Translations under genes and position numbers: made by a program
The notes under the pieces: generated by a model
Told to the model about the DNA's origin: nothing
The model's database searches: none
The model's input: only the letters and a program-made list of their open reading frames with translations
Shown here: piece after piece, positions 8,173 through 18,276 of the stretch
Numbering within the stretch: the first letter of the stretch is position 1
Layout of the letters: the number at the start of each line of letters is the position of its first letter
DNA from: Butyrivibrio sp. WCD3002
Lineage (GTDB): Bacteria > Bacillota > Clostridia > Lachnospirales > Lachnospiraceae
Length of the DNA stretch: 64,000 nucleotides
Assembly (NCBI RefSeq): GCF_000424265.1
Contig: NZ_AUJO01000005.1
Span: forward strand, 148,396 to 212,395
Direction of reading: 5' to 3'

Positions 8173-9936
8173 TCATAAAAGTGCAAATTTTTCAGTTGTA
8201 TCATTCAGCTGCTCAGTTACCTCGGTGTTCTTATTGATAGCAAGTGATATCTTTTTAATTCCGCCAACAATCTCATTAGAGCTTTCTGCAGACAAGGATA
8301 TGGCTTTCGAGCTTTCTTCAATGGAATTGGTAATTGCTTCTATAGATTCAACCATTTCTGTCATGATTTCGTTAAGATGATCAGCCTTGGAAGAGAAGGA
8401 TGTTAGCATATCATCCATAATATCCGCCGTATGCTCGTATTTTTCGCCTGTGTTAACGAATTCATCGTAATCATCAAGAACTGTTCCATTGATGTAATCC
8501 AGGGCCTCCTGTGCGTTTCTGGCGAGTTCATTAACGGCTTCTGTAACTTCATTACTGATATCTTGAATATTTGCTGCTGTTTGACGGCTATTATCGGCGA
8601 GAGAGCTGATTTCAGTTGCAACGACAGCAAATCCTTTTCCTGCTTCTCCTGCTCTTGCGGCCTCAATAGAAGCGTTAAGAGCCAGAAGATTGGTCTGTGA
8701 CGCAATGTCGAGAATTACCTTGGTAAGCTCATTGATCTGACTTACCTTTTCGGAATCCTTAACAGATTTTGTGAGCGTATTTGAAAGCTGGGACATCTGC
8801 TCGCCAGCGTTGTTCTTTTTGTTTGTTACACGCTGTTTTAATTCATTTGCTTCCTGTTTTATGGTTATAGCTGTTTCTGTACCTTCTGAAGCTTCATCAG
8901 TTATAGCCTGTGCTGCATTCTTTACGGAATCAACCTTGCCATTTATTGATTTTACGGTATCTGACAATGTTTCCATGTTAGCGGAAAGCTCCTCAAGAGC
9001 TGCAGAGGAGTTTGTTACGTTATCATCTGCAGCGCGAAGCTGTGATGCAACTTCTTCCGAGGATGTTGTAAGAACAGCTGAACCCTCTTTTACATCTCGC
9101 ATAATACCCTGGAGAGTTTCTATAAAATGATTGATACCAGTTGTTATGTATAGTAACTCCGATTTCGTTTTCGTCTTTATTCTTGCGGTAAGATCGCCAT
9201 TTCCAGCTTCTATGTTGGTAATCATTACGTTAACTTCGTCGGCTATGTGTCGAATCTTTCTTACTATGTTCTTATAGCTTACAAAGAAGTTGATAACGAT
9301 GAGGATCAATGTGACGATTATGCCTATCATAGCCATGAGATTGCCGCTCTGTAAAAGCTGGTTCATGGTAACCTTGGTTGCTGTGGCGGAATCCTCAATT
9401 GCCTGATCCAGAGTCTTTGTAGAGTGGAATATAGCGATTTTCTGAATTTCTGCTTTATCGAATAGTATTTTATAGGCAGAATCCTTATCTCCGGCATCAC
9501 ATTTTTCTATGGCGTTATCAATCAGAGCAGTTAATCTTGAATACTGAACAACAATCTCATCGATTTCAGCAATTGCATCCTGATTCTTGGTGCTTGCAAA
9601 ATCCTGATTTAATATTTGGATATCGTTCGTAACGGCTTGTTTTACCGCGTCTATCTGAGGCTTTAGTGCTTCCTTGGTTTCTACAGCATCTGCAGATACA
9701 TAGCCGGTAGCCTGGTCATACAAAGACATGACATCCGATTTAAGTTGTGCTTCATGTTGCGTAAGAGACATCATTGAGTCAAACATAGATATACTGCTGC
9801 TTGTGGAGGTTTTCATTGATGTCATAACAATTGTTATTACAGTTATGAATGCCACCAACATCAGAAGATTTAGTGCGGATAGCTGATATAAAATAGAATT
9901 GAATTTACTTACTTTTACATTTGTATTTTTTTCCAC
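8173..9936 (-). CDS. Methyl-accepting chemotaxis protein
   Basis: A transmembrane chemoreceptor of about 587 residues. TM1 lies near residues 15-37, then a helical periplasmic-side sensor of about 165 residues of the four-helix-bundle type. TM2 is near 200-223, then a HAMP segment, then the long cytoplasmic coiled coil. The kinase-coupling hairpin tip, with [17 protein letters not shown], is near residue 420. I place the start at the GTG at 9936, eight bases after AGGAGG; a GTG at 9945 directly abuts that site. Only six bases separate the longer reading from the stop of the upstream binding-protein gene, so the two are one operon. Confidence 0.9.
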   Translation of the reverse strand: MEKNTNVKVSKFNSILYQLSALNLLMLVAFITVITIVMTSMKTSTSSSISMFDSMMSLTQHEAQLKSDVMSLYDQATGYVSADAVETKEALKPQIDAVKQAVTNDIQILNQDFASTKNQDAIAEIDEIVVQYSRLTALIDNAIEKCDAGDKDSAYKILFDKAEIQKIAIFHSTKTLDQAIEDSATATKVTMNQLLQSGNLMAMIGIIVTLILIVINFFVSYKNIVRKIRHIADEVNVMITNIEAGNGDLTARIKTKTKSELLYITTGINHFIETLQGIMRDVKEGSAVLTTSSEEVASQLRAADDNVTNSSAALEELSANMETLSDTVKSINGKVDSVKNAAQAITDEASEGTETAITIKQEANELKQRVTNKKNNAGEQMSQLSNTLTKSVKDSEKVSQINELTKVILDIASQTNLLALNASIEAARAGEAGKGFAVVATEISSLADNSRQTAANIQDISNEVTEAVNELARNAQEALDYINGTVLDDYDEFVNTGEKYEHTADIMDDMLTSFSSKADHLNEIMTEMVESIEAITNSIEESSKAISLSAESSNEIVGGIKKISLAINKNTEVTEQLNDTTEKFALL

Positions 9937-9951
9937 AATCCTCACCTCCTC

Positions 9952-11256
9952 TTATAATTTCGAATACCATTCGGTAGCTATATCCTTGAGTTCCTGTATA
10001 AATCCTGCTGTATCTGTGGATCCTGATGCAAAATTGAAAAATGCATAGGAAAATCCATTCTGTCCGAGGCCTTCAGGCATATTCATCCAGTGCCAGTTTG
10101 AGGTTTTTCCTGCCGAAATATAGTTGGAAATAACTTTAGCAAAGGGATCTGAAGCGACAAATTTACAATCCTTAAAGGGACTGACGAAACCGGCTTTTTC
10201 AACTAGTATCTGCTGTGCGCTATCTTCCGAGCACCACTGAAGGAAGTCTTTTGAAGCGTCGACGTCGCCTTCCTTTATAATTGCCCACCAGGACGGAGCA
10301 CTTGTGAGAATGGTGTCCATTCCATCCTGAAATGCGTAGGGTAGCATTCCGACTTCAAAATTACCGGCTGCAGCGTATGCATCTGAATCATCCCCGGTCA
10401 TTGTTGCGCCAATCCAGGAGCCTTGAGTTACAAAGGCATATTTTCCTGAAGCAAATCCAAGAACCTGATCATTATATGCAGATTCTGTAAGAACCTCAGG
10501 ATCGGAATATTGATTGAAAAGTGCGATCATTTCAGCGTAGGCACTGATACGTTCATCATCAAACTGCCCTCCGTTATTAAGAAGATCGATGTAGGTTGTA
10601 TCGGCTCTGCCAAGGCCTGAATCTATATATGCTCCGAAAATGTGGTTTCCTGCAGACCAGCCAACTTCGGTAGCTTCTGCGCAATAACCGATTACTGCGG
10701 TAAGCCCAAGCTCGCTTTTTTTAGCATCAAGTGTCTCAAAGGCCGTTTTCATGCTTTCAGGCCCTGTGATAGTAGAGGGATCAATGCCGGCTTTATTTAG
10801 TATGTCAGCGTTATAGGCAAGACCTATGGCCTCAGTGGTGTAGGGAAAGCCAATAACTCCGTAGGTGGAGTCAGAATAAGCTGCATCAGTTCTGCTGACC
10901 CAGTTCTGGTCACTAAGATCCACTAAAAGGCCGTCCCAGTTTTCAAAGCCTGAGGCTTCGCAGGCAATGATATCAGGCATTTGATCTGACAGATAATAGC
11001 CCTTTAGTGTTGCCTGAGCGTCTACACCGGATTTAACGCTGATAATATTTACGGTAATACCAGTTTCTGCCTTATATTGAGCGGCAAGCTCTTCAAGCTG
11101 TGATGAAACCTCGCTCTTGATATTCAGTAGAGTTATTTCCTTTCCTGAATTGTCTGTTTCTTCAACGACTTCATTCTCAGTGCTTTTACCACAGCCAATG
11201 ATAGTGAAACATAAAATAGTAGCGGTGATTAGTGCAATTATTTTCCTTTTTTTCAT
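9952..11256 (-). CDS. Extracellular sugar-type solute-binding lipoprotein
   Basis: A 434-residue protein with a lipoprotein signal ending in the lipobox TIIGCG (Cys22). The mature part matches family 1 extracellular binding proteins: an N-terminal ITLLNIKSEVSSQLEELAAQ segment, AYNADILNKAGI in the middle and a Trp-rich C-terminal half. It follows GGAGG with good spacing. No ABC permease or ATPase is nearby; the next gene is a chemoreceptor. It is therefore more likely a ligand presenter for chemotaxis, or a component shared with a transporter elsewhere, than part of a local importer. The ligand is not determinable; carbohydrate is the family norm. Confidence 0.85.
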   Translation of the reverse strand: MKKRKIIALITATILCFTIIGCGKSTENEVVEETDNSGKEITLLNIKSEVSSQLEELAAQYKAETGITVNIISVKSGVDAQATLKGYYLSDQMPDIIACEASGFENWDGLLVDLSDQNWVSRTDAAYSDSTYGVIGFPYTTEAIGLAYNADILNKAGIDPSTITGPESMKTAFETLDAKKSELGLTAVIGYCAEATEVGWSAGNHIFGAYIDSGLGRADTTYIDLLNNGGQFDDERISAYAEMIALFNQYSDPEVLTESAYNDQVLGFASGKYAFVTQGSWIGATMTGDDSDAYAAAGNFEVGMLPYAFQDGMDTILTSAPSWWAIIKEGDVDASKDFLQWCSEDSAQQILVEKAGFVSPFKDCKFVASDPFAKVISNYISAGKTSNWHWMNMPEGLGQNGFSYAFFNFASGSTDTAGFIQELKDIATEWYSKL

Positions 11257-11442
11257 TTGCTAACCTCCGACAAAAATCATTGATAAATATATAAATATTA
11301 TAAGATAGTTCAACAAAATCGAATAATAAAAAGATTATTAATAAATACAATTGCGTTCATATAATGATGTTGTGATATACATATATAATGATGTATATAC
11401 ATCACAACAACAATGTAAGACATTACAAAAATTTATGAACAC

Positions 11443-11471
11443 TTGCTTCAAACCCGCTAAAATACTATAAT
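11443..11471 (+). promoter_or_regulatory. Sigma-A type promoter of the oligopeptidase gene
   Basis: TTGCTT (11443-11448), 17-bp spacer, TATAAT (11466-11471). The transcript would start about 50 bp before the ATG at 11531. The rest of the intergenic region (11257-11440) holds an imperfect inverted repeat built on TTGTGAT/ATCACAA around 11370-11408. Confidence 0.55.
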
Positions 11472-11530
11472 TAGTCATGCTTTGCATACAATCAATATAA
11501 AAATATATTTAGAAAGTTGAGGTTTTTAGT

Positions 11531-13204
11531 ATGAAGTTATCAGAAATGCCATACAAACGTGTGGATATGGAAGAGGTGAAAAGTTTTTTCGATAAACTTA
11601 TCGCTGATAGTAAAAATGCAAAAAGCGGAGAAGAGCAGTTTGAGCTCCATAGAAAATATTACGAATTTACAGGTGACGTTTACACAAATATTATCATCGG
11701 TGTTTTCAGACATGATATTGACACTACAGAAGAGTTTTATGCAAAAGAAAACGACTACATAGATGAGATTTCTCCTGTAATTTCGCAGTATGTAAACGAA
11801 TATAAAAAGGTGCTGTACGCATCACCCTACAGAGAATATCTTGAGTCAAAGATTGGCAAGGTAGCATTTAAAAACATGGAATTATCAATGAAATCCATTG
11901 ATGAGAAGATTCTTCCTTTGATGCAGGAGGAGAATGCCCTTATTTCCAGATACGACAAGATCATTGCTTCTGCTAAGATTCCTTTTGACGGAGAAGAGTA
12001 TAATATCTCACTGCTTCGCAAATTCCTTACAAACAGCGACAGAGACACTAGAAAACGCGCATGGAAGGCTTTAAGCGAGTACTTTTTATCAGTAACAGAC
12101 GAGATAGACGATATTTATGATCAGCTCGTTAAGAACAGAACAAAGCAGGCAAAGGAGCTTGGTTACGACAATTTCATTGAGCTTGGATATAATCGTATGA
12201 CCAGAAACTCCTACAGAAGACCTGAGGTTGAGAATTTCAGAAAGCAGGTTAAGGAGTCCTTCGTACCGCTTGTAAAGAAGATTCAGGAAAAGAGAAAGAG
12301 CCAGATCGGCGTAGATGAGCTTAAATACTACGATAACGACGTATTTTTCAAAAACGGTAATCCTGAGCCAACCGGAACACCCGAGGAGATCATGGAAGCC
12401 GGACTTAAGATGTATAAAGAGCTTTCACCGGAAACAGCAGAATTTTTTGATTTCATGACTAAGAATGAGCTTTTTGACGTTCTTGGCAGAAAGACAAAAA
12501 AGCAGGGCGGCTATATGAACTATCTGCCTAAATATAAGGCACCTATTATTTTCGCTAATTTCAATGGTACAAGCGGTGATGTAGACGTTATTACTCACGA
12601 ATGCGGGCATGCTTTTCAGGGGTATGTGACCAGAAATGATGAGATTATCGAGCATAACGATCTTACAATGGAAACTGCAGAGATCCATTCAATGTCAATG
12701 GAGTACTTTACATATGGTTGGATGGATAAGTTCTTCGGAGACAGAGCGGATGATTATCTCAAGATGCATCTTCAGGATTCAATAACATTTATTCCTTACG
12801 GATGTATGGTAGATGAGTTCCAGCATATCGTTTATGAAAAGCCGGAGATGACTCCCGCTGAGAGAAAAGCTGTGTGGAAGGAACTGGAGAAGACCTATAG
12901 ACCCTGGCTTGATTTCGACGGTGATGAATTCTTCGACGAAGGCGGTTTCTGGCAGAAGCAGGGCCATATTTTCTGGAATCCTTTTTATTACATCGATTAT
13001 GTACTTGCAAGCGTCGTAGCAATGCAGTTTAAGGTATGGATGGATAAGGATTATAAGGATGCCTGGAATCATTACCTTGAGCTTTGCAAGCTGTCAGTAA
13101 GCGATTTCTATGAGTCAGAGCTTGAGACTGTAGGCTTAAAGAGCCCCTTCAAGGATGGCACCATAGCTGAGCTTGCTGATATGATGGAGTCAAAGCTTGA
13201 CTAA
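11531..13204 (+). CDS. M3-family oligoendopeptidase (PepF/thimet-like zinc peptidase)
   Basis: A 557-residue zinc metallopeptidase. The zinc site THECGHAF (HExxH) lies near residues 355-362, with the downstream Glu ligand in METAEIHSMSMEYF about 25 residues later. The long helical N-terminal half is typical of M3 peptidases that enclose short peptides in a channel. Length matches the M3 oligoendopeptidase group of Clostridia. No signal peptide, so it acts in the cytoplasm on imported or recycled oligopeptides. Its stop overlaps the stop of the convergent MocR gene by four bases. Confidence 0.88.
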   Translation: MKLSEMPYKRVDMEEVKSFFDKLIADSKNAKSGEEQFELHRKYYEFTGDVYTNIIIGVFRHDIDTTEEFYAKENDYIDEISPVISQYVNEYKKVLYASPYREYLESKIGKVAFKNMELSMKSIDEKILPLMQEENALISRYDKIIASAKIPFDGEEYNISLLRKFLTNSDRDTRKRAWKALSEYFLSVTDEIDDIYDQLVKNRTKQAKELGYDNFIELGYNRMTRNSYRRPEVENFRKQVKESFVPLVKKIQEKRKSQIGVDELKYYDNDVFFKNGNPEPTGTPEEIMEAGLKMYKELSPETAEFFDFMTKNELFDVLGRKTKKQGGYMNYLPKYKAPIIFANFNGTSGDVDVITHECGHAFQGYVTRNDEIIEHNDLTMETAEIHSMSMEYFTYGWMDKFFGDRADDYLKMHLQDSITFIPYGCMVDEFQHIVYEKPEMTPAERKAVWKELEKTYRPWLDFDGDEFFDEGGFWQKQGHIFWNPFYYIDYVLASVVAMQFKVWMDKDYKDAWNHYLELCKLSVSDFYESELETVGLKSPFKDGTIAELADMMESKLD

Positions 13205-14286
13205 TCAACACGTTTTTTGCGGTTTTGACGTCTGACCTTGTTAATATGGCGCTCAAAATTGCCACTGTCCAAAAGAGTTGCGATTGCCAGCTGTTCCAGC
13301 GTCGGAACAGGGCATTCGTAGAAGCCTGTCCTTTCCCCAAATAAACTTAGTAGTTTTTGGGGAAGGACCATATAGGCGCATCGGATATAGCTTCCGATGG
13401 TTCTGGTAAAAGTATTTATATAGATCACATGGCCTTCTTCGTCCAGTGAAAATATCGTTTCCTCGGGCTTTCTGCTGGGGGTAAATTCCGATTCAAAGTC
13501 ATCTTCGATAATGGTCCCGCCTGTTTTCTTACTCCATTTGAGATATTCTCTCTTTTTGGATGCAGAAGCAGTAACACCACTGGGGAAGCTTCTATATGGC
13601 GTAATATGGAGAATTTTCATGTCGCCGGACCATAATTCATCACTTTCGATTCCGTCAGATCCGAGCTTAAGCATTTTGATATTTGCGCCACCTGCGGTGT
13701 AAACCTTAGCGATTTTCTGATATGAAGGACTTTCAACGCCGTATATTATGTCTCTGCCAAAGGTCTGTACAATAAGGCTGTAGAGATATTCCGCACCGGC
13801 GCCTATTATGATCTGATCCGGTGAAACAGACACGCGTCGGCTTCTTTCGAGATAACTGGCTATAGCGGTACGAAGCTGTAAAAGTCCGGATTTCGGTGAT
13901 TTTTCCATGATATAGGGGCCGTATTCACTCAAAACGTGGCGGACAGTCTTTGCATAGATAGAGTAGGAAAAGCTTTGAGGATTGCTATCAGAATGCTCTA
14001 TGGACGGAATAAAGTATGATCCCGGCACTTTAGCTGAGCCCGAAACTGTGCCCGTATAGATGTCCTTGTCGTCGAAGGCGACGAAATAGCCACTTTTTTC
14101 TTTGGGAATAATGTAGCCCTCTTCTGTAAGCAGCTCATAAGCATGTTCCACGGTTATAACACTTACGCCATGATTTTCGGCCATTACGCGCTTTGAAGGC
14201 AGTTTTGAGCCATTTGCAAAGCGTCCCTCAATGATATCATCTTTAACCTGTTCATAAATAGCTAGATAGCGTTTTTCGTTTTTCAT
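13201..14286 (-). CDS. Truncated MocR/PdxR-type regulator with altered PLP site
   Basis: A 361-residue protein with a GntR winged helix at residues 1-70 (IIEGRFANGSKLPSKRVMAE) joined to a fold-type I aminotransferase domain. Full-length MocR proteins are usually about 450-500 residues; this one stops about 15 residues after the usual FERHINKVRR helix, so the C-terminal small domain is missing. The PLP lysine region, normally TFSKT, reads TFTRTIGSYIR, so the Schiff-base Lys is Arg; the DD of IIEDDFESEF remains. It may be a PLP-insensitive regulator or a decaying gene. It is divergent from an ECF S component, the arrangement known for pyridoxine-uptake control by PdxR. Confidence 0.75.
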   Translation of the reverse strand: MKNEKRYLAIYEQVKDDIIEGRFANGSKLPSKRVMAENHGVSVITVEHAYELLTEEGYIIPKEKSGYFVAFDDKDIYTGTVSGSAKVPGSYFIPSIEHSDSNPQSFSYSIYAKTVRHVLSEYGPYIMEKSPKSGLLQLRTAIASYLERSRRVSVSPDQIIIGAGAEYLYSLIVQTFGRDIIYGVESPSYQKIAKVYTAGGANIKMLKLGSDGIESDELWSGDMKILHITPYRSFPSGVTASASKKREYLKWSKKTGGTIIEDDFESEFTPSRKPEETIFSLDEEGHVIYINTFTRTIGSYIRCAYMVLPQKLLSLFGERTGFYECPVPTLEQLAIATLLDSGNFERHINKVRRQNRKKRVD

Positions 14287-14397
14287 AATCTGGTTATATA
14301 AAATATTCTGAATCTGATATTTTTAATGTTACCAGTTTGATGATATATTAGGTTCAATTTATTAGTCAAGTGAGAAGAATACTCTAAGGAGGAGATT

Positions 14398-15003
14398 ATG
14401 AAGAACGAAAAGGTTATAAAAATCACATATGCAGGACTCATGGCAGCGCTTTGCTACGTGGGATACGCTATTTTTCCTGCGATTAACGCATCAGGTACAA
14501 AAGTTCATGTAGGTAATGCTTTTGTTGTACTCGGCGCATTACTACTGGGCGGCTTATACGGCGGACTTGCCGGGGCTGTAGGACTGTCAGTTGCTGATAT
14601 ACTCGGTGGTTTTGCAGCCTCCGCGCCCAGAACGTTCATCTGCAAGCTGGTTATCGGACTTGTAGTAGGCCTTGTAGCACATAAGATTGCACATATTTCT
14701 GAAGATAAAAAGAAATCCTATGTATTTAAGTGGTCAATAATCGCTGCGATCGCCGGACTTGGCTTCAACTGCGTATTTGAGCCTGCACTTAAGTATGTTT
14801 GGTACACACTTCTTACACCAAATGCAGAGAAGGCCGCATCAGCAATCAGCGCACTTGTTGCCATTACAACCTACGCAACCATCATAAATGCGGTAATTAA
14901 CTCTGTAATAGCAGTTGTTCTTTACAACGCACTTCGTCCTGCTCTTCATAAGGCAGACATATTTCCCGTTGCAACATCAAAACAGGTAAAAAAGGCAGGT
15001 TGA
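14398..15003 (+). CDS. ECF transporter S component (possible vitamin B6 type)
   Basis: A 201-residue membrane protein with about five or six hydrophobic segments and the small-residue helices typical of substrate-binding S components. Examples are ALLLGGLYGGLAGAVGLSVADILGG near residue 45 and a C-terminal segment near 160-180. S components pair with shared EcfA/A'/T modules encoded elsewhere. The divergent neighbour is a MocR-type gene, which suggests a B6 vitamer as substrate; this is inference from gene order. The start follows AAGGAGGAGATT. No partner ECF genes are in the window. Confidence 0.75.
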   Translation: MKNEKVIKITYAGLMAALCYVGYAIFPAINASGTKVHVGNAFVVLGALLLGGLYGGLAGAVGLSVADILGGFAASAPRTFICKLVIGLVVGLVAHKIAHISEDKKKSYVFKWSIIAAIAGLGFNCVFEPALKYVWYTLLTPNAEKAASAISALVAITTYATIINAVINSVIAVVLYNALRPALHKADIFPVATSKQVKKAG

Positions 15004-15058
15004 AAGCGGACAGACAGCGTTAATAAAATAATCTTTTGAGAACCTCCCGAAGGCATTT

Positions 15059-16711
15059 TCACATTTTAAACCTATATACCCTGCACTCATAGGGTCTGTA
15101 TAATTCGCCCACATGGCCAGCATAATTACACAATACAAGCTCACCCTTTTTGCCTTCATATTCTGTGGGAATCCGCACGGTTAAGGGCAATCTGGTAAAT
15201 GAGCATATAATTAAATATCGGATGTTTTCATATGCACGCTCATATACATATATGAATTTATCCTTGGGGTAGTACTCCTTATAGCGGCCATATAGCAGTG
15301 CTTTTGAGTGCTTCCTAAGGTCCAGGCATTTCCTGTAAAAATTCAAAATGCTCAGATTATCATTTTCTTCTGCGGCAACATTAACCAGCTTATAGTTGGG
15401 ATTTACGTAAAACCAGGGTCTTACCTTCGAAAAGCCCGCATATTTGTGGGCATTCCACTGCATGGGCGTTCTTGCGGAATCTCTGCTGGATAAGTGAATG
15501 CGATGGAGGCGTTTAGAAGTTTTCTCCTTCAGGTGATAGGTATGATAATTAGTCTTGGAGGACACGTCTACATACTGATTGATAGATCTCAGTCGTATAT
15601 TTGTCATACCGATTTCCTGGCCCTGATAGATGAAGGGCGTTCCGCGCTGGAATAAAAAGCTGGCAGCCAGCATGGTTCCGCTTTCTCTCCAGTATTTCTC
15701 GCTTCCATATCTGCTGATGATACGCGGATGGTCGTGATTTTCAAGATAAAGAGAGTTCCAGGCTTTTCCTGCAAGGGCATACTGCCATTTTGAGAAGGCC
15801 TTTTTTAGCTTTACCAGAGAAAAAGGGCGGTGTACGTATTCGGTATATACACAGTCAGCCATCATATGGTCGAAGGATATCATCATATCCAGCGATTTTG
15901 TGGGGCCGGAAAGGTATTTAAGGGCAGAATTTACGGTGGTCATGGGACCCTCACCTATCTGGAAGCAGTCGTATTCGTTGCAAACCTTGCGGAATTGCGC
16001 CATATACTCGTGAATATGGGGGCCATCCTTGTAGTGGGGCATACCGTTAACCGCAGGAATAAAGGGCAGACCATTGGGAAGACCTTCCTTTTTCGAGATA
16101 AAATTAATGACATCTTCCCTGAAACCATCAACGCCCATGTCCAGCCAGAAGCGCATGATGGACTCTACTTCTTCACGAACCTTAGGATTATCCATGTTAA
16201 GGTCAGGCTGCTTTTTCGCAAAAATATGAAGATAGTACTGACCGCGTTGTTCATCATATTCCCAGGCTTTTCCCTCAAAAAGGCTGTCCCAGTTATTTGG
16301 CTCATCCCGCCAGATATAATAGTCACTGTAAGGATTATTCCGGCCCTTTCTGCTCTCCTTAAACCATGGGTGCTCGTCAGAGGTGTGGTTAACAACCAGG
16401 TCCATGATTATTTTTAGCCCAAGGGAGTGAGCTTTTGCCAACACCTTTTTAAACTGATCAAGGGTACCAAAATCCGGGTGAATATCCTTGTAATCGGAAA
16501 TATCGTAGCCGTAGTCGGCATTCGGTGACGGGTAAATCGGTGAAAACCAGATTCCGTCGACTCCAAGCGATTTCACGTATTCAAGCTTATCATATACTCC
16601 ATACAGATCGCCGATTCCATCGCCGTTTCCATCAGCGAAGCTTCGAACCCAGATCTGATAGAAGCTCATTCGTTTATACCAGTCTTTTTTATATTCTTCA
16701 GTTTCTCCCAT
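15059..16711 (-). CDS. GH13 alpha-glucosidase (oligo-1,6-glucosidase type)
   Basis: A 550-residue glycoside hydrolase. Conserved regions in order: MDLVVNHTSDEH near residue 100 (region I), GVDGFREDV near 200 with the catalytic Asp nucleophile, a Glu acid/base in QIGEGPM near 255, and ENHDHPR near 325 with the transition-state Asp. The WVRSFADGNGDGIGDL start and no signal peptide fit intracellular oligo-1,6-glucosidase, isomaltase or trehalose-6-phosphate hydrolase. It acts on short alpha-glucosides inside the cell. The exact bond preference cannot be read from sequence. The start follows GGAGG. The GT4 gene upstream is on the same strand 60 bp away. Confidence 0.85.
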   Translation of the reverse strand: MGETEEYKKDWYKRMSFYQIWVRSFADGNGDGIGDLYGVYDKLEYVKSLGVDGIWFSPIYPSPNADYGYDISDYKDIHPDFGTLDQFKKVLAKAHSLGLKIIMDLVVNHTSDEHPWFKESRKGRNNPYSDYYIWRDEPNNWDSLFEGKAWEYDEQRGQYYLHIFAKKQPDLNMDNPKVREEVESIMRFWLDMGVDGFREDVINFISKKEGLPNGLPFIPAVNGMPHYKDGPHIHEYMAQFRKVCNEYDCFQIGEGPMTTVNSALKYLSGPTKSLDMMISFDHMMADCVYTEYVHRPFSLVKLKKAFSKWQYALAGKAWNSLYLENHDHPRIISRYGSEKYWRESGTMLAASFLFQRGTPFIYQGQEIGMTNIRLRSINQYVDVSSKTNYHTYHLKEKTSKRLHRIHLSSRDSARTPMQWNAHKYAGFSKVRPWFYVNPNYKLVNVAAEENDNLSILNFYRKCLDLRKHSKALLYGRYKEYYPKDKFIYVYERAYENIRYLIICSFTRLPLTVRIPTEYEGKKGELVLCNYAGHVGELYRPYECRVYRFKM

Positions 16712-16770
16712 TTAAGCTACCTCCGAATTTAGTCCTGCTAAGGTAATAAATGTGCCTAAGCGGGTAAATA

Positions 16771-18276
16771 TTATTCTTCGCTATCTTTTTTAGCGAAAAA
16801 ATCCTCGATATTGTCCTTCATTTCCTCAATGTTTTCTTTTATGCCATCCCTCAGACCATCCATGTTATCCTTGAGATCTTCTCTGAAATCCTCAATATTT
16901 CCTTTAAGCTCATCCTTAAATTCTTCGAAGTTCTCCTTCATGCCACCGTAGATGTTTCTAGGCATATCAAAAACATGCTCTGTTCCGTTTACAATAATAG
17001 ATGCAGACTCAAGGAAGTAGTCGGAACCGTGCTTTTTACGGCGCGCGATTGTGCCGTTTGCAACAAGCTCACGGATTTCGCCGTAGCGCTCATAAGCAGC
17101 TTTTACGCTGTCATCCCAGGAAATATAGATTTCATCCATGGCGTGGGCGCCTGTATCGCGAAGATAGGGCAGATCCTTCGCTGTTCTTGTCAGCAGTTCT
17201 GCCATTGATTTTGCGGTTTCGTCTATGAGGAAGCCGTTTCTTCCGTCAGTTATACCTTCGGCAGCGCAGGAGTCCTTTATAAGTACGCTTGCAAGACCGC
17301 AGGCAGCTGCCTCACGGACAACGATGCCATTTGTATCGTAAACGGAAGGGAAAAGGAAAAGATCGGCTCTTGTATTGAATGCTCTCAGCTTTTCTCTGTC
17401 GTGAACGGGGCCTGTAAAGATGATTTTTCCGGTGCTATCAGTATCTCCGTCTTCGTGAGACAGATTGCCTTCCCCATCGTAAATATCAAGGGCAATGCCA
17501 TGCATTCTGGCCTTTTGCTGCATTTCTTCCACATCAGCGCCGCCGCCGACAAAAAGCATACGATAATCAACACCCTTTGCTGAGAGGTCAGAAAGAGCAT
17601 CGATAATTATGGGAAGTCCCTTATATTTCATCATTCTTCCAACAAAGAGATAAACCGGAACATCATCGGGAAGTTCATAGGTCTTGCTGATCTCATCAAC
17701 AGCAGCCTGATCAACTCTGCCTTTAGGGAAATCCACACCGTTTGAAACGACCCTGTAATCCCCTTCATAGCCAAGAGAGCGAAGATTTTGACCGGCACCC
17801 TCAGAAACGACCCAAACCTCGTCACAGGCCGAAATATTGCTTACCATAGCCTTGATGGTCTCTGTTTTCAGAAAACCTTCGCCTACAGCCCTTGCAATAT
17901 CCACATCGAATTTGGTGTGGTAGGTAAAAACAATAGGCGCTCCGGTCTCATTTTGCAGAATTCTGGCCATTATGGTGGAAGAAGCAGGGCAGTGTGTGTG
18001 AATTATGTCAGGTGCGAACTCAGCCATCTGGTTGATCTCACGCATTGCCAGCGGATTACCGGCCCTATAGCCTGCCACAATATCAGTGGTATCGAGGCTT
18101 TTATAAGGAATTACCTTGTAGGGATAGCCTTCATAATTGGCATTCGGGTATTTAGGAGTTCCGACTATTACATTTGCTCCGTGATTTTCTGTGAGAAGCT
18201 TGCCGTAGTTCATTACTACGTTAGCTACGCCGTCGATAACCGGCGGAAAAGAATCGTTTAAAAGACAGATGTCCAT
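16771..18276 (-). CDS. GT4 glycosyltransferase with amphipathic hendecad tail
   Basis: A 501-residue retaining glycosyltransferase of the GT-B fold. The N-terminal half carries the acceptor-side motif NDSFPPVIDGVANV; the donor half has VFVGRMMKYKGLP near residue 205 and the FLFPSVYDTNGIVVREAAACG Glu motif near 315. This pattern matches enzymes adding glucose or related sugars to diacylglycerol. The last 55 residues repeat an 11-residue unit (N-I/F-E-E/D-F-K/R-D/E-x-L-K-x) four times, predicted to form an amphipathic membrane-surface helix. The ATG at 18276 is chosen for its GGGGAG site; an upstream ATG or TTG lacks one. Membrane-lipid glycosylation is inference. Confidence 0.8.
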   Translation of the reverse strand: MDICLLNDSFPPVIDGVANVVMNYGKLLTENHGANVIVGTPKYPNANYEGYPYKVIPYKSLDTTDIVAGYRAGNPLAMREINQMAEFAPDIIHTHCPASSTIMARILQNETGAPIVFTYHTKFDVDIARAVGEGFLKTETIKAMVSNISACDEVWVVSEGAGQNLRSLGYEGDYRVVSNGVDFPKGRVDQAAVDEISKTYELPDDVPVYLFVGRMMKYKGLPIIIDALSDLSAKGVDYRMLFVGGGADVEEMQQKARMHGIALDIYDGEGNLSHEDGDTDSTGKIIFTGPVHDREKLRAFNTRADLFLFPSVYDTNGIVVREAAACGLASVLIKDSCAAEGITDGRNGFLIDETAKSMAELLTRTAKDLPYLRDTGAHAMDEIYISWDDSVKAAYERYGEIRELVANGTIARRKKHGSDYFLESASIIVNGTEHVFDMPRNIYGGMKENFEEFKDELKGNIEDFREDLKDNMDGLRDGIKENIEEMKDNIEDFFAKKDSEE

